From Hyphomicrobiales bacterium (GTDB lineage Bacteria; Pseudomonadota; Alphaproteobacteria; Rhizobiales; Beijerinckiaceae): 64,000 nucleotides of DNA. The stretch spans positions 248,295 to 312,294 of the forward strand of contig UCBZ01000040.1 of assembly GCA_900470775.1 (NCBI GenBank), in the 5' to 3' direction. Positions 16,424-24,526 of the stretch are shown here, piece after piece (the stretch's first letter is position 1; the number at the start of each line of letters is the position of its first letter). The notes under the pieces were generated by a model. It saw nothing but the letters and a program-made list of their open reading frames with translations. It did not search any database and was not told where the DNA came from. Both the position numbers and the translations under genes were made by a program.

Positions 16424-16879
16424 TCAGCCGGGCTCGCCGGCGATGACGCCCTTGCGCAGCAGGAAGCAGCCATAGGGGCGGGGATCGCCGACCTGCACCA
16501 CGGCGAAGGCCTGTCGCGCCATGTCATAGAAGGCGAAGCGCTCGACGCCGGCGATCGGGATGTGCGCGTCCAGCGCCGCGTCGAGTTCGCGCTGGACGCC
16601 GGCCTGCACGGCGGGAATCGTCTTGGGCTCGTCGACGACCTGCATGCGGCGCACCGCGTGCGGCTCGAAATCGTCGATCGGCAGTACGGAGAGGATGGCC
16701 CGCGCGGCGCGTTCCATCGTCAGTCCGGGCAGGCGGACAAGGCGCCCGCTGGTGGTCGCTCGCGCGATGGTCTCGGCCGGGTGGTTGGCATCGACCAGTG
16801 CGAGATCGTCGCCATGGCCCATGGCCGCGAGAATCCAGAGCAGATCGGCGGAGAGGACGGGGTCGAGGTTCTTCAGCAT
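16424..16879 (-). CDS. fucU: L-fucose mutarotase (RbsD/FucU family)
   Basis: The 151-residue protein opens with MLKNLDPVLSADLLWILAAMGHGDDLALVDANHPA, read in parts: the LxAMGHGD and DANHPA segments are the sugar-binding core of RbsD/FucU, with the conserved His and Asp. FYDMARQAFAVVQVGDPRPYG near the C-terminus supplies the Tyr-containing loop. It interconverts sugar anomers in the cytosol. Upstream in the same orientation are a lactonase and a dehydrogenase, which makes fucose or a similar sugar the likely substrate. A palindromic repeat lies between it and the lactonase gene. Confidence 0.85.
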   Translation of the reverse strand: MLKNLDPVLSADLLWILAAMGHGDDLALVDANHPAETIARATTSGRLVRLPGLTMERAARAILSVLPIDDFEPHAVRRMQVVDEPKTIPAVQAGVQRELDAALDAHIPIAGVERFAFYDMARQAFAVVQVGDPRPYGCFLLRKGVIAGEPG

Positions 16880-16905
16880 GGCGGGCGTTCCCTTTGTACT
16901 TCCGA

Positions 16906-17022
16906 GCCCTCATCCTGAGGAGGCCGCGCATGCGGCCGTCTCGAAGGATGCTCCAGAAGGCTCCGGCGACTGCTGGAGCATCCTTCGAGACGCGGGCTTT
17001 GCCCGCTCCTCAGGATGAGGGC
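16906..17022. repeat. Long palindromic repeat (CCTCATCCTGAGGAG family)
   Basis: GCCCTCATCCTGAGGAG at the left is answered by CTCCTCAGGATGAGGGC at the right, and an inner pair TCTCGAAGGATGCTCCAG / CTGGAGCATCCTTCGAGA is also perfectly inverted. The whole 117-bp element is therefore one long hairpin. It lies inside the fucose operon, where it may act on mRNA stability. A half copy occurs at 33763-33808. Confidence 0.85.
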
Positions 17023-17039
17023 TGTGATGGAATGGGCGT

Positions 17040-17903
17040 TCACTGGCGTCCCCGGCGGGAGAGATAGAGGCGGGCGGCGTTGCCGCCGAAGATCGCTTCG
17101 CGCTCGCTCTCGCTGCAGCCCGAGAGCAGCGCGGTCGCGGTCTCGAACCAGCTTGCATAGTCGGAGCGCAAAGTCAGCACCGGCCAGTCGCTGCCGAAGA
17201 TCAGGCGCTGCGGGCCGAAGCTGGCGAGCAGATGCTCGGTCACCGGGCGCAAGGTCTCGATCGTCCAGTCGGCGGCGGCCTCGGTGACCAGCCCGGACAG
17301 CTTGCAGACGCAGTGCGGATGGGCGGCGAGCGCGCTGATGCCCTCGCGCCAGCCGGCGAGATCGCCGCTGACGAGATCGGGCTTTGTCAGATCAGGCTTG
17401 GCGGCGTGGTCGATCACCACGGGAAGTTGCGGGTGACGCTGGAGCAGGCTGAGCGCAGAGGGGATATGGCGCGGCTTCAGCAGTGCGTCGAAGACGAGAT
17501 CATGCGCGATCATCGCCTCGAAAGCCGGGGCGAGCGCGGGCCGGGCGAGCCAGCCATCGTCTGCGATGTCATGGACCATCGGGCGCAAGCCGACGAGCAG
17601 CGGGGCGGCTGCAAGCGCAGCAATACGCTCGGCGACATCGGGCGCATCGAAATCGCACCAGCCGACGACGCCTGCAATGAGCGGCACTCGCGCCGCGATG
17701 TCGAGCAGGAAGTGGGTCTCGGCTTCCGTTGGCGCTGCCTGTACCAGGATGATGCTGATGATGTCGTGGCGGGCGAGCAGGGGAGCGAGATCGTCGGGTG
17801 TGAAGTCGCGAAAGATCGGCGCGAGCGCTGGCGTCAGCCAGCCATAATCGCCGCGCGCGAGGCTCCAGAAGTGCTGGTGGGCGTCGATGCGGGGCGCGCT
17901 CAT
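17040..17903 (-). CDS. Amidohydrolase-family lactonase (L-fuconolactonase-like)
   Basis: The 287-residue protein starts IDAHQHFW, the metal-binding HxH motif of the COG3618 lactonases, and later has VIDHAAKPD, CVCKLSGLVTEA and LIFGSDWPV, which are all diagnostic of this group. It should hydrolyse a sugar lactone, probably L-fucono-lactone, to the aldonic acid in the cytosol. Its ATG overlaps the stop of the aldo/keto reductase gene by 4 bp (ATGA, 17900-17903), so the two are co-translated. Other sugar lactones (rhamnono-, galactono-) are possible. Confidence 0.87.
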   Translation of the reverse strand: MSAPRIDAHQHFWSLARGDYGWLTPALAPIFRDFTPDDLAPLLARHDIISIILVQAAPTEAETHFLLDIAARVPLIAGVVGWCDFDAPDVAERIAALAAAPLLVGLRPMVHDIADDGWLARPALAPAFEAMIAHDLVFDALLKPRHIPSALSLLQRHPQLPVVIDHAAKPDLTKPDLVSGDLAGWREGISALAAHPHCVCKLSGLVTEAAADWTIETLRPVTEHLLASFGPQRLIFGSDWPVLTLRSDYASWFETATALLSGCSESEREAIFGGNAARLYLSRRGRQ

Positions 17904-18958
17904 GATGTCGCCGGAAGATCCGCCGGCACCGGAACATCGGCGCCGAGCAGGCCTTGCGCCTTCAGCTCGGCCCAGAGCGCGGCAGGGACGGGCTGCGAGA
18001 GCTCGGCGATCTGGTCCTCGACCTCGGCCGGCGAGACCGCGCCCATGACGAGGCTTGCGACTGCGGGATGGCCGAGCGGGAAATGCAGCGCGGCGCGGCG
18101 CAAGGGCACGCCATGGCGGGTGCAGACGGCCTGGATCGCGGCGACGCGGGCGAGGATCTCGGGCGGGGCGGGGTTGTAGTTGTATTTCGCTGTTGCGACC
18201 GGGCCGGTGGCGAGGATGCCGGAATTGAAGACGCCGCCGAGCATCAGGCCGATGCCCTTTTCCAGCGCGAGCGGCATGAAGGAGGCGAGCGCCGGCTGCT
18301 CCAGCAGCGAATAGCGCCCGGCGAGCAGCATGGTGTCGAAATCGCCGGCGCGGGCGAAGCGCTCGCACATCGCGGCCTCGTTGACGCCGACGCCGATCGC
18401 CTTGACGGCGCCCGATGCACGCAAGGCTTCGAGCGCGCGATAGGCGCCGTTCATCGCCTCGCCGAAGCGCTGCTCGATCATCGCCTCGCCATGCGTCCAG
18501 ACATCGACGTCGTGGATCAGGACGATGTCGATGCGGTCGACGCCGAGGCGCAGCGCCGATTGCTCGAGCGAGCGCATCGCGCCATCGTAGCTGTAGTCGA
18601 AGCGCATGCCATGCGGCAGGCCGCCGAGATAGCCGGAGCCGTCGCCGCGCCCGGCGAAGGGCTCGGCGACGCGGCCGACCTTGGTCGAGAGAGCGATGCC
18701 ATCACGTCCGGCCCGGCGCACGGCGGCGCCGATGCGATGCTCGGACAGGCCGTGGCCATAGAGCGGCGAGGTGTCGATCAGGGTGACACCGCCCGCGATC
18801 GCCGCCTCGACGGTCGCCACGGCCAGCGCCTCGTCGAGCCGCGCATAGAGATCGCCGAGCGGCGCCGCACCGAATCCCAGCGTCGAGACGGGCAGTCCGC
18901 TGCGGCCGAGCGGGCGCGGCGCGAGGGCGTTGGCGGCAGGCATGCGAGGCGTTTCCAT
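17900..18958 (-). CDS. Aldo/keto reductase, L-fucose (D-threo-aldose) 1-dehydrogenase-like
   Basis: The protein is about 352 residues. GRSGLPVSTLGFGAAPLG, TLIDTSPLYGHGLSEHRIG (catalytic Asp and Tyr), STKVGR (catalytic Lys) and LIHDVD (catalytic His) match the D-threo-aldose dehydrogenase branch of aldo/keto reductases. It should oxidise L-fucose or D-arabinose with NAD(P)+ to the lactone, feeding the downstream lactonase. Together with the mutarotase this makes the first half of a non-phosphorylating fucose pathway; the dehydratase and later enzymes are not in the window. The start is uncertain: ATGs at 18982, 18958 and 18943. Confidence 0.87.
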   Translation of the reverse strand: METPRMPAANALAPRPLGRSGLPVSTLGFGAAPLGDLYARLDEALAVATVEAAIAGGVTLIDTSPLYGHGLSEHRIGAAVRRAGRDGIALSTKVGRVAEPFAGRGDGSGYLGGLPHGMRFDYSYDGAMRSLEQSALRLGVDRIDIVLIHDVDVWTHGEAMIEQRFGEAMNGAYRALEALRASGAVKAIGVGVNEAAMCERFARAGDFDTMLLAGRYSLLEQPALASFMPLALEKGIGLMLGGVFNSGILATGPVATAKYNYNPAPPEILARVAAIQAVCTRHGVPLRRAALHFPLGHPAVASLVMGAVSPAEVEDQIAELSQPVPAALWAELKAQGLLGADVPVPADLPATS

Positions 18959-18985
18959 GATCGTTGGCGGCACTATGTGCATACC

Positions 18986-18993
18986 AACATGTT
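18986..18993. promoter_or_regulatory. Small palindrome in the divergent sugar-gene promoter region
   Basis: AACATGTT lies in an AT-richer patch (18970-19020) between the divergent dehydrogenase and sugar-binding protein genes. Short palindromes of this kind serve as LacI- or GntR-type operators, but no regulator gene is adjacent, so the assignment is weak. Confidence 0.25.
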
Positions 18994-19124
18994 AGCTTGC
19001 AACCGTCTTCGATCAGCGCTAGCGTCCTCCTCAAGATGGCAGGCGCGGCGGGAGTGAAGCCCGGTTCGCTCGCCAGATCAACAGGCCCGAAAAGGGCGCC
19101 TCAAGTCCTGGGAGGGACAGTTCG

Positions 19125-20477
19125 ATGAGCGAGACCATTCTCAAGCCGACCCGTCGCGCGCTGATGCGCGGTGCTGCTGCGCTTGGCGCCGCCGGGGCGA
19201 TCGGCTCGCCGCTGGTGCTGCGCGAGTCGCATGCCCAGGCCGCCTTCAACTGGAAGCGCTTTTCCGGCACGACGATCGACGTGTTGCTGGTCAAGAACCC
19301 GCGCTCGGATCTGATGCAGGCCGCCGAGAAGGAGTTCACCGAGCTCACCGGCATCAAGGTCTCTGCCGAGCAGGTGCCCGAGCAGCAGCAACGCCAGAAG
19401 GCGGTGATCGAGTTCGCCTCTGGCAAGCCGAGCTTCGACGTGTCGGGCATCTCGCTGCATGTGCAGAAGCGCATGGCCGCGAAGGGCAAGTGGTTCGAGG
19501 ATCTGACGCCCTATATCAAGGACGCCTCGCTGACCTCGCCCGATTTCGATTTCGCCGATTTCGGCGCCGGCCCGGTCGCCTATGCCCGCCAGGCCGACGG
19601 ATCGCTCGATACGATCCCGTTCTTCGTCGATTACTGGATGGTCTATTACAACAAGGAGCTCTTCGCCGCGAAGGGCGTCGAATATCCGAAGTCGATGGAC
19701 GAGATGGCCACCGTCGCAGCCAAGCTGCACGATCCGGCCAAGGGCATCGCCGGCTTCGTCTCGCGCGGCCTGAAGAACGCCAACGTCCCGGTCTGGGCGA
19801 GCCTGCTGCTCGGCCAGGGAATCGAGACGACCTCGTCCGACGGCAAGCTCCAGACCGATACGCCCGAGGCCGTTTGGGCGGGCGAGCTCTACAAGAAGCT
19901 CAACAAGGATTCCGGCCCGGCCGGCCAGGTCGGCTTCAACTGGAACGAGTGCCAGACCAGCTTCATGCAGGGCCGCGCCGCGATGTGGCTCGACGGCATC
20001 GGCTTTGCGACCCCGCTCGAAGACCCCAGCAAGTCGCGCATCGTCGGCAAGGTTGGCTACGGCATCACGCCGCCCGGCCCGAAGGCGCATCATGCCGGCA
20101 TGTTCGCCGATGGCATGGGCATCTCGCGCGGCTCGCAGAAGAAGCAGGCGGCCTGGCTCTATCTCCAGTTCATGACCAACAAGGCCCAGCAGATCGCCAT
20201 GCTGAAGGCAGGCGCCGGCGCGCCGGGCCGGGCCTCGGCCTATCTCGACACCGACACCATCTCGCAGTCGAAATTCGGCAAGCAGTATTTCGAGTGCCTG
20301 CTCGGCTCGGCCAAGGTTGCGCGCGCGGCGCTGCCGCAGATCGTGCCGGTGACCGAGTTCCGCGACGTCTTCGGCGTGGCGCTGACCAATGCGCTGGGGG
20401 GAGCCGATGTCGCGGCCGAGCTGAAGAAGGCGACGGAAACCTTCGCCCCGGTGCTGGTCAAGAGCGAGCAGGGCTGA
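19125..20477 (+). CDS. Sugar ABC transporter substrate-binding protein, Tat-exported
   Basis: The 450-residue protein has a twin-arginine signal (PTRRALMRGAAALGAAGAIG, cleavage near SHAQA) and the family-1 extracellular solute-binding fold: NKELFAAKGVEYPKSMDE, MQGRAAMWLDG and AWLYLQFMTNKAQQ are typical. It binds a sugar or sugar oligomer in the periplasm. It is divergent from the fucose-type catabolic genes, which suggests that sugar as ligand. Normally two permease genes follow; here none does. A REP-like element comes next, then an unrelated exporter pair. A Shine-Dalgarno (GGGAGGGAC, 19109-19117) fixes the ATG at 19125. Confidence 0.9.
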   Translation: MSETILKPTRRALMRGAAALGAAGAIGSPLVLRESHAQAAFNWKRFSGTTIDVLLVKNPRSDLMQAAEKEFTELTGIKVSAEQVPEQQQRQKAVIEFASGKPSFDVSGISLHVQKRMAAKGKWFEDLTPYIKDASLTSPDFDFADFGAGPVAYARQADGSLDTIPFFVDYWMVYYNKELFAAKGVEYPKSMDEMATVAAKLHDPAKGIAGFVSRGLKNANVPVWASLLLGQGIETTSSDGKLQTDTPEAVWAGELYKKLNKDSGPAGQVGFNWNECQTSFMQGRAAMWLDGIGFATPLEDPSKSRIVGKVGYGITPPGPKAHHAGMFADGMGISRGSQKKQAAWLYLQFMTNKAQQIAMLKAGAGAPGRASAYLDTDTISQSKFGKQYFECLLGSAKVARAALPQIVPVTEFRDVFGVALTNALGGADVAAELKKATETFAPVLVKSEQG

Positions 20478-20492
20478 GGTTCCGCACTTCGC

Positions 20493-20585
20493 CGTCATGG
20501 TCGGCCTTGTGCCGACCATCCACGTCTTCGCTTGCCGAGGGCCGTGTTCAAGACGTGGATGCTCGCCACAAGGGCGAGCATGACG
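20493..20585. repeat. Cloverleaf REP-like repeat after the sugar-binding protein
   Basis: The outer ends CGTCATG and CATGACG are inverted. Inside are GGTCGG-CCTTGTG-CCGACC, an interrupted pair CCACGTCTT / AAGACGTGG, and GCTCGCC-ACAA-GGGCGAGC, so three stems can form. It could end or stabilise the binding-protein transcript. Confidence 0.75.
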
Positions 20586-20596
20586 GGGAGAGAGAC

Positions 20597-21367
20597 ATGC
20601 CCCTGATCGAAGCCCGCGAGCTCTCCCGCGTCTACGATCTCGATTCCGGCCGCGTGACGGCGCTCGATCGCGTCTCGCTCGACATCGAGGCCGGTGACCT
20701 TGTCGCCGTGATGGGCCCTTCCGGCTCGGGCAAGTCGACCTTCATGAACCTGATCGGCTGCCTCGACCGGCCGACCGGCGGGCATTACCGCCTCGATGGC
20801 GTCGCGGTGGAGACGCTAAGCAGCGACGGGCTCGCGGAACTCCGCAACCGCAAGCTCGGCTTCGTCTTCCAGCAGTTCAACCTGCTGCCGCGCGTCGATG
20901 CCTGCGCCAATGTCGAACTGCCGATGGTCTATGCCGGGGCCGACCGCAAGGCGCGCCGCGAGCGGGCTCTGGCGGCGCTGGGGCGCGTTGGGCTGGCCGA
21001 GCGTGCCCATCACCGGCCGATGCAGTTGTCCGGCGGGCAGCAGCAGCGCGTCGCCATCGCCCGCGCGCTGGTCAACGAGCCGCGCCTGCTGCTCGCCGAC
21101 GAGCCCACCGGCGCGCTCGACAGCCGCACTGCGCTGGAAATTCTGGCCCTGTTCCAGGACCTCAACCGCGAGGGCGTCACCGTCGTCCTCGTCACCCATG
21201 ACGCCGAGGTCGCGCGCCATGCCCGCCGCGTCATCCGCTTCCGCGATGGCCACCTGCTGAGCGACCAGCGCCAGCAGCCGGCCGATGCCCGCGCGGCGCT
21301 GGCTGCGCTCGACGCGGCCCCGCCGGTTTACCCGGAGACCGAGATCCACGCGGAAGCCTTGCCATGA
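20597..21367 (+). CDS. MacB/LolD-type ABC ATPase
   Basis: The 256-residue ATPase has Walker A GPSGSGKST, the long X-loop region LGFVFQQFNLLPRVDACANVELP, signature LSGGQQQRVAIARAL, Walker B LLLADEPTGALDS and H-loop LVTHDAEVARH. The FQQFNLLP motif places it with MacB/LolD/FtsE-type ATPases that drive mechanotransmission rather than transport across the membrane. A good Shine-Dalgarno (GGGGAGAGAG, 20585-20594) precedes the ATG at 20597. Its stop overlaps the permease ATG by 4 bp, so the two form one complex. No MacA-like adaptor is adjacent. Confidence 0.9.
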   Translation: MPLIEARELSRVYDLDSGRVTALDRVSLDIEAGDLVAVMGPSGSGKSTFMNLIGCLDRPTGGHYRLDGVAVETLSSDGLAELRNRKLGFVFQQFNLLPRVDACANVELPMVYAGADRKARRERALAALGRVGLAERAHHRPMQLSGGQQQRVAIARALVNEPRLLLADEPTGALDSRTALEILALFQDLNREGVTVVLVTHDAEVARHARRVIRFRDGHLLSDQRQQPADARAALAALDAAPPVYPETEIHAEALP

Positions 21368-22596
21368 GCATCTTCGAAGCCATCCGCTCGGCCCTGACCG
21401 CGATCGGCGCCAACGCGCTCCGCTCGGCCCTGACCATGCTCGGCATCATCATCGGCGTCGCTGCCGTCATCGCGATGGTCGCGATCGGCTCCGGCGCGCG
21501 TGAGCGCGTCACTTCTCAGATCAAGTCGCTTGGGGCCAATCTCGCCATCATCCAGTCCGGCAACGTCACGCAGGGCGGCGCCCGGCTGGGAGCCGGCGCC
21601 TCCTCGACGCTGACGGACGAGGATGCGGGCGCGATCCTGAAGGAGGTCGAGGACGTGGTGGCGGCGGCCCCCGCGATCTTCACCCGCGCCCAGGCGGTCT
21701 ATGCCGGGACCAACTGGTCGACGCAGATCACGGCGACCGATCTCGATTTCTTCGCGGCGCGCGAATGGGATGTCGCGGAAGGCCGCCTGTTCGAGCCGGA
21801 AGAGCTTCGCAAGGGCGAGATCGTCGCGATCATCGGCCAGACCGTGGCGAAGAACCTGTTCGGCGAGCAGAACCCGCTCGACCAGCAGTTCCGCATCCGC
21901 AACGTGCCCTTCAAGGTCATCGGCGTGATGGCGCCCAAGGGCCAGTCCGCGCTCGGCCAGGACCAGGATGACGTCATCTTTGTGCCGCTCGATACCGGCC
22001 GGCGCCGCATCATCGGCCGCAACTATGCCCGTGACCGCTCGGTCCAGACGATCATGGTCAAGTTCGCCAATGAGGGCGCGATCGCGCCAGGCATCGAGCA
22101 GACCGGCGCGCTTCTGCGCCAGCGCCACCGGCTGATGGCTGATCAGGACGACGACTTCATTGTTCGCAACCTGACCGAGATCGCCAACACGGCGACGCAA
22201 GCCGCGACCACCCTGTCCTGGCTGCTGGCGGCGGTGGCCGGCGTCTCGCTTCTCGTCGGCGGCATCGGCATCATGAACATCATGCTGGTCTCAGTCACCG
22301 AGCGCACCCGCGAGATCGGGCTTCGGCTCGCGGTCGGCGCCAGGCAGCGCGACATCCTCGCGCAGTTCCTGATCGAGGCAACGACGCTCGCCACCATCGG
22401 CGGCGCGGTCGGCATCGCGCTCGGCGTCGGCTCGGCGCTGACGATCGCCAACATCGCCGGCTGGCCCTCGGTGGTTTCGATCGAGACGATCCTCGTCGCG
22501 GTGGGTGTCTCCGGAATGATCGGCGTCTTCTTCGGCTTCTACCCGGCAAGGCAGGCCGCGCGGCTCGACCCGATCGAGGCGCTGCGGCGGGAATAG
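21364..22596 (+). CDS. MacB-type ABC permease (FtsX domain)
   Basis: The 410-residue protein has an N-terminal membrane helix (LTMLGIIIGVAAVIAMVAIG), a periplasmic MacB_PCD-like domain (about 45-245), then three helices of the FtsX domain with LLVGGIGIMNIMLVSVTERT, TREIGLRLAVGA and [20 protein letters not shown], which are textbook MacB. It partners the ATPase just upstream; substrates could be peptides, lipoproteins or siderophores. The last 134 bp (22463-22596) recur in diverged form at 24290-24421, beyond a three-gene cassette. Confidence 0.92.
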   Translation: MSIFEAIRSALTAIGANALRSALTMLGIIIGVAAVIAMVAIGSGARERVTSQIKSLGANLAIIQSGNVTQGGARLGAGASSTLTDEDAGAILKEVEDVVAAAPAIFTRAQAVYAGTNWSTQITATDLDFFAAREWDVAEGRLFEPEELRKGEIVAIIGQTVAKNLFGEQNPLDQQFRIRNVPFKVIGVMAPKGQSALGQDQDDVIFVPLDTGRRRIIGRNYARDRSVQTIMVKFANEGAIAPGIEQTGALLRQRHRLMADQDDDFIVRNLTEIANTATQAATTLSWLLAAVAGVSLLVGGIGIMNIMLVSVTERTREIGLRLAVGARQRDILAQFLIEATTLATIGGAVGIALGVGSALTIANIAGWPSVVSIETILVAVGVSGMIGVFFGFYPARQAARLDPIEALRRE

Positions 22597-22600
22597 CGTC

Positions 22601-22960
22601 TTATGCGGCCTCGGCCGCGGCTCTGGCCTTGAGCCTGGCGCCGACCTCGGCGATCGCCATGATCGCCGGCACATAATCCCGGCCGAGATCGCTGAGGCTG
22701 TATTCGGCCGAGGGCGGCGAGGTCGGCGCCACGCGGCGCGTCACCACGCCCCTGCTCTCCAGCGCCTTGAGGCGCGCGCTCAACATCTTGGCGGAAATGG
22801 TCGGGATGTCGCGCCTGAGCTCGCCGAAGCGGCGCGGCCCACCTGAAAGGAACCAGACGATGTTGGGGGTCCAGGCCCCGCCGAGCACCTGCATGCAGGT
22901 GCCGATATCGCAGGTCAATGGCGGCTTGGGCGACCGGTTCCTTCGCAATTTCAAAGCCAT
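22601..22960 (-). CDS. HxlR family transcriptional regulator
   Basis: The 119-residue protein is a single HxlR winged helix: CDIGTCMQVLGGAWTPNIVWFL, RRFGELRRDIPTISAKMLSARLKAL and EYSLSDLGRDYVPAI are the usual segments. Cys17 and Cys22 flank the first helix; in several HxlR proteins a cysteine there senses thiol-reactive compounds or quinones. It is divergent from the glutathione transferase gene, which it probably controls in response to electrophiles. The gene ends 4 bp from the macB stop. Confidence 0.9.
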   Translation of the reverse strand: MALKLRRNRSPKPPLTCDIGTCMQVLGGAWTPNIVWFLSGGPRRFGELRRDIPTISAKMLSARLKALESRGVVTRRVAPTSPPSAEYSLSDLGRDYVPAIMAIAEVGARLKARAAAEAA

Positions 22961-22975
22961 GCCACGTTTCCTCCG

Positions 22976-23036
22976 GTTACCGTCAGGATACCGGAAAATG
23001 GGGTTACCACAAGTTACGATGTATACAGATGTTACC
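22976..23036. promoter_or_regulatory. Candidate HxlR operator with four GTTAC repeats
   Basis: Four direct GTTAC units lie at 22976, 23003, 23013 and 23031 in the hxlR-GST intergenic region, together with a GTATAC palindrome (23021-23026). Repeated direct units in a divergent promoter are consistent with an HxlR binding region. Not otherwise supported. Confidence 0.4.
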
Positions 23037-23081
23037 GAGCGGGGCTAGCCGTGGCTCATCCCAACGCCCGGAGCCCCTGCC

Positions 23082-24071
23082 ATGAAGCTTTACTTCGCCC
23101 CTGGAGCCTGCTCGCTTTCGCCGCATATCGCCCTGCGCGAAGCCGGTCTGCCCTTCACTCTCGAACAGGTCGATCTCGCGACCGGCCGGACCGCGACCGG
23201 CGCCGACTATGGCGCGATCAACCCGAAGGGCTATGTCCCGGCACTCGCGCTCGACGATGGTGCAGTCCTGACCGAGGGCGCCGCGATCGTCCAGTACATC
23301 GCCGACCTGGCAGCCGATTCTGGACTTGCGCCGAAGCCGGCGACGCTGCAGCGGGCGCGCCTGCAGGAAATGCTGAACTACATCGCCAGCGAGGTGCACA
23401 AGGCGTTCTCGCCGTTGTTCCGCCCCGCCACCAGCGCGGATGGCCACAGCGAGGCGCGCGCAATCATCGCCCAACGCCTCGGCCATATCGAGAAGACGCT
23501 CGCGGACGGGCGCGCCTACCTGCTCGGAGAGCACTACAGCGTCGCCGACATCTACCTCTTCGTCGTCGTGAACTGGGCCAAGGCCAAAGATATCCCGCTC
23601 GCGCCCTGGCCAAGGCTGCAGGCACTGCTGGAGCGCGTCGGCCGACGCGAGGCCGTCCGGCAGGCGATGCAGGCCGAAGGCCTAGCGGCGATGGACCCGC
23701 GCTTCACCGAGATCGTCGACACCCTCGGACTCTATTTCGACGGCCTGTACGACAGCAACGCAGGTCAACTCGGCCGCGTCTTCCACGAGCAGGCGGTCTA
23801 TGCCTGCGCCAGCGAGGGCGGGCTCACGCATCTGACCATGGAAGCCTATCTGCCCATGGTCGCGAACCGCGCCTCGCCGGCAAGCCGCGGCGAGGCGCGG
23901 CGCGACCGCATCCTGTCGATCGAATTCGCCGGTCCGGTCACGGCGCTGGCACGGGTCGAATGCGCGATCGGCGAAAAGCGCTTCACCGACCTGCTGAGTT
24001 TCGTCTGGCTCGACGGGCAGTGGCGCATCATCGCCAAGGTCTTCCATTTTGACATCGCCGCGTCATCGTGA
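23082..24071 (+). CDS. Glutathione transferase fused to an NTF2/lumazine-binding-like domain
   Basis: The protein is 329 residues, against about 200-205 for a normal bacterial glutathione transferase. Residues 1-200 are a beta-class-like transferase: KLYFAPGACSLSPHIALREAG with catalytic Cys/Ser region, NPKGYVPAL, LTEGAAIVQYIAD and YSVADIYLFVVV. Residues ~205-325 (FTEIVDTLGLYFDGLYDSN to LLSFVWLDGQWRIIAKVFH) look like an NTF2-fold putative lumazine-binding domain, usually a separate protein. The fusion is continuous with no frame break. It lies in a cassette with an HxlR regulator and a tautomerase, which suggests handling of electrophilic or quinone-like compounds. Confidence 0.85.
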   Translation: MKLYFAPGACSLSPHIALREAGLPFTLEQVDLATGRTATGADYGAINPKGYVPALALDDGAVLTEGAAIVQYIADLAADSGLAPKPATLQRARLQEMLNYIASEVHKAFSPLFRPATSADGHSEARAIIAQRLGHIEKTLADGRAYLLGEHYSVADIYLFVVVNWAKAKDIPLAPWPRLQALLERVGRREAVRQAMQAEGLAAMDPRFTEIVDTLGLYFDGLYDSNAGQLGRVFHEQAVYACASEGGLTHLTMEAYLPMVANRASPASRGEARRDRILSIEFAGPVTALARVECAIGEKRFTDLLSFVWLDGQWRIIAKVFHFDIAASS

Positions 24072-24095
24072 CGTTCGCGGCCTCAGGAGTTGCCG

Positions 24096-24320
24096 ATGCC
24101 CTATGTCAACATCAAGATCACACGCGAGGGTGCTACCCCCGAGCAGAAAGCCGCGCTGATCGCCGGCGCGACCGATCTTCTCGCCAAGGTTCTCAACAAG
24201 AATCCTGCGACGACCTTCGTCGTCATTGATGAGGTCGCGCTCGAAGATTGGGGCGTCGGAGGCTTGCCGGTTGAAGCCTATCGCAAGCAGGCCCTCGGTC
24301 GTCTCGGTCGAGACGGCTGA
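24096..24320 (+). CDS. 4-oxalocrotonate tautomerase family protein with replaced C-terminus
   Basis: The 74-residue protein starts [12 protein letters not shown]: after Met removal Pro1 is the catalytic base of this superfamily. AGGAG at 85-89 of the 24,000 block (24085-24089) sets the start at 24096. Family similarity runs to about [10 protein letters not shown] (codon ending 24289). The final ten codons are read out of frame from a duplicated macB fragment that begins at 24290, so the natural end of the gene has been replaced. The catalytic part is complete. It is co-directional with the GST fusion gene 24 bp upstream. Confidence 0.85.
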   Translation: MPYVNIKITREGATPEQKAALIAGATDLLAKVLNKNPATTFVVIDEVALEDWGVGGLPVEAYRKQALGRLGRDG

Positions 24321-24421
24321 TCGCGATCGGCGTTTCCGGGATGATCGGCGTCTTCTTCGGCTTTTACCCTGCAAGGCAGGCCGCGCGGCTCGACCCGATC
24401 GAGGCGCTGCGGAGAGAATGA
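24290..24421 (+). pseudogene. Diverged remnant of a macB 3' end
   Basis: This 132-bp stretch aligns with 22463-22596, the end of the intact macB-type gene, with one 2-base gap. In the macB frame it reads [20 protein letters not shown] and continues to EALRRE and a TGA stop; most differences from the intact copy are synonymous (for example TTT for TTC, CCT for CCG, AGA for CGG). It is therefore the end of a related but not identical allele. It marks the far junction of the hxlR-GST-tautomerase cassette. Confidence 0.9.
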
Positions 24422-24526
24422 CCGCGGCATTCCGAACCTCGCTTGCAAGGGTCGCTTAACCCGCGGTGGCTAGCATCGGCCGCAACGCGAAATTGTCGAT
24501 CCCGGGGGGGAAATCTGTTGAACCAA

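Noticed and set aside
24290..24421. Recent tandem duplication of the macB end
   Set aside because: The two copies differ mostly at synonymous sites and by a 2-base gap, which implies a diverged allele rather than a fresh duplication.
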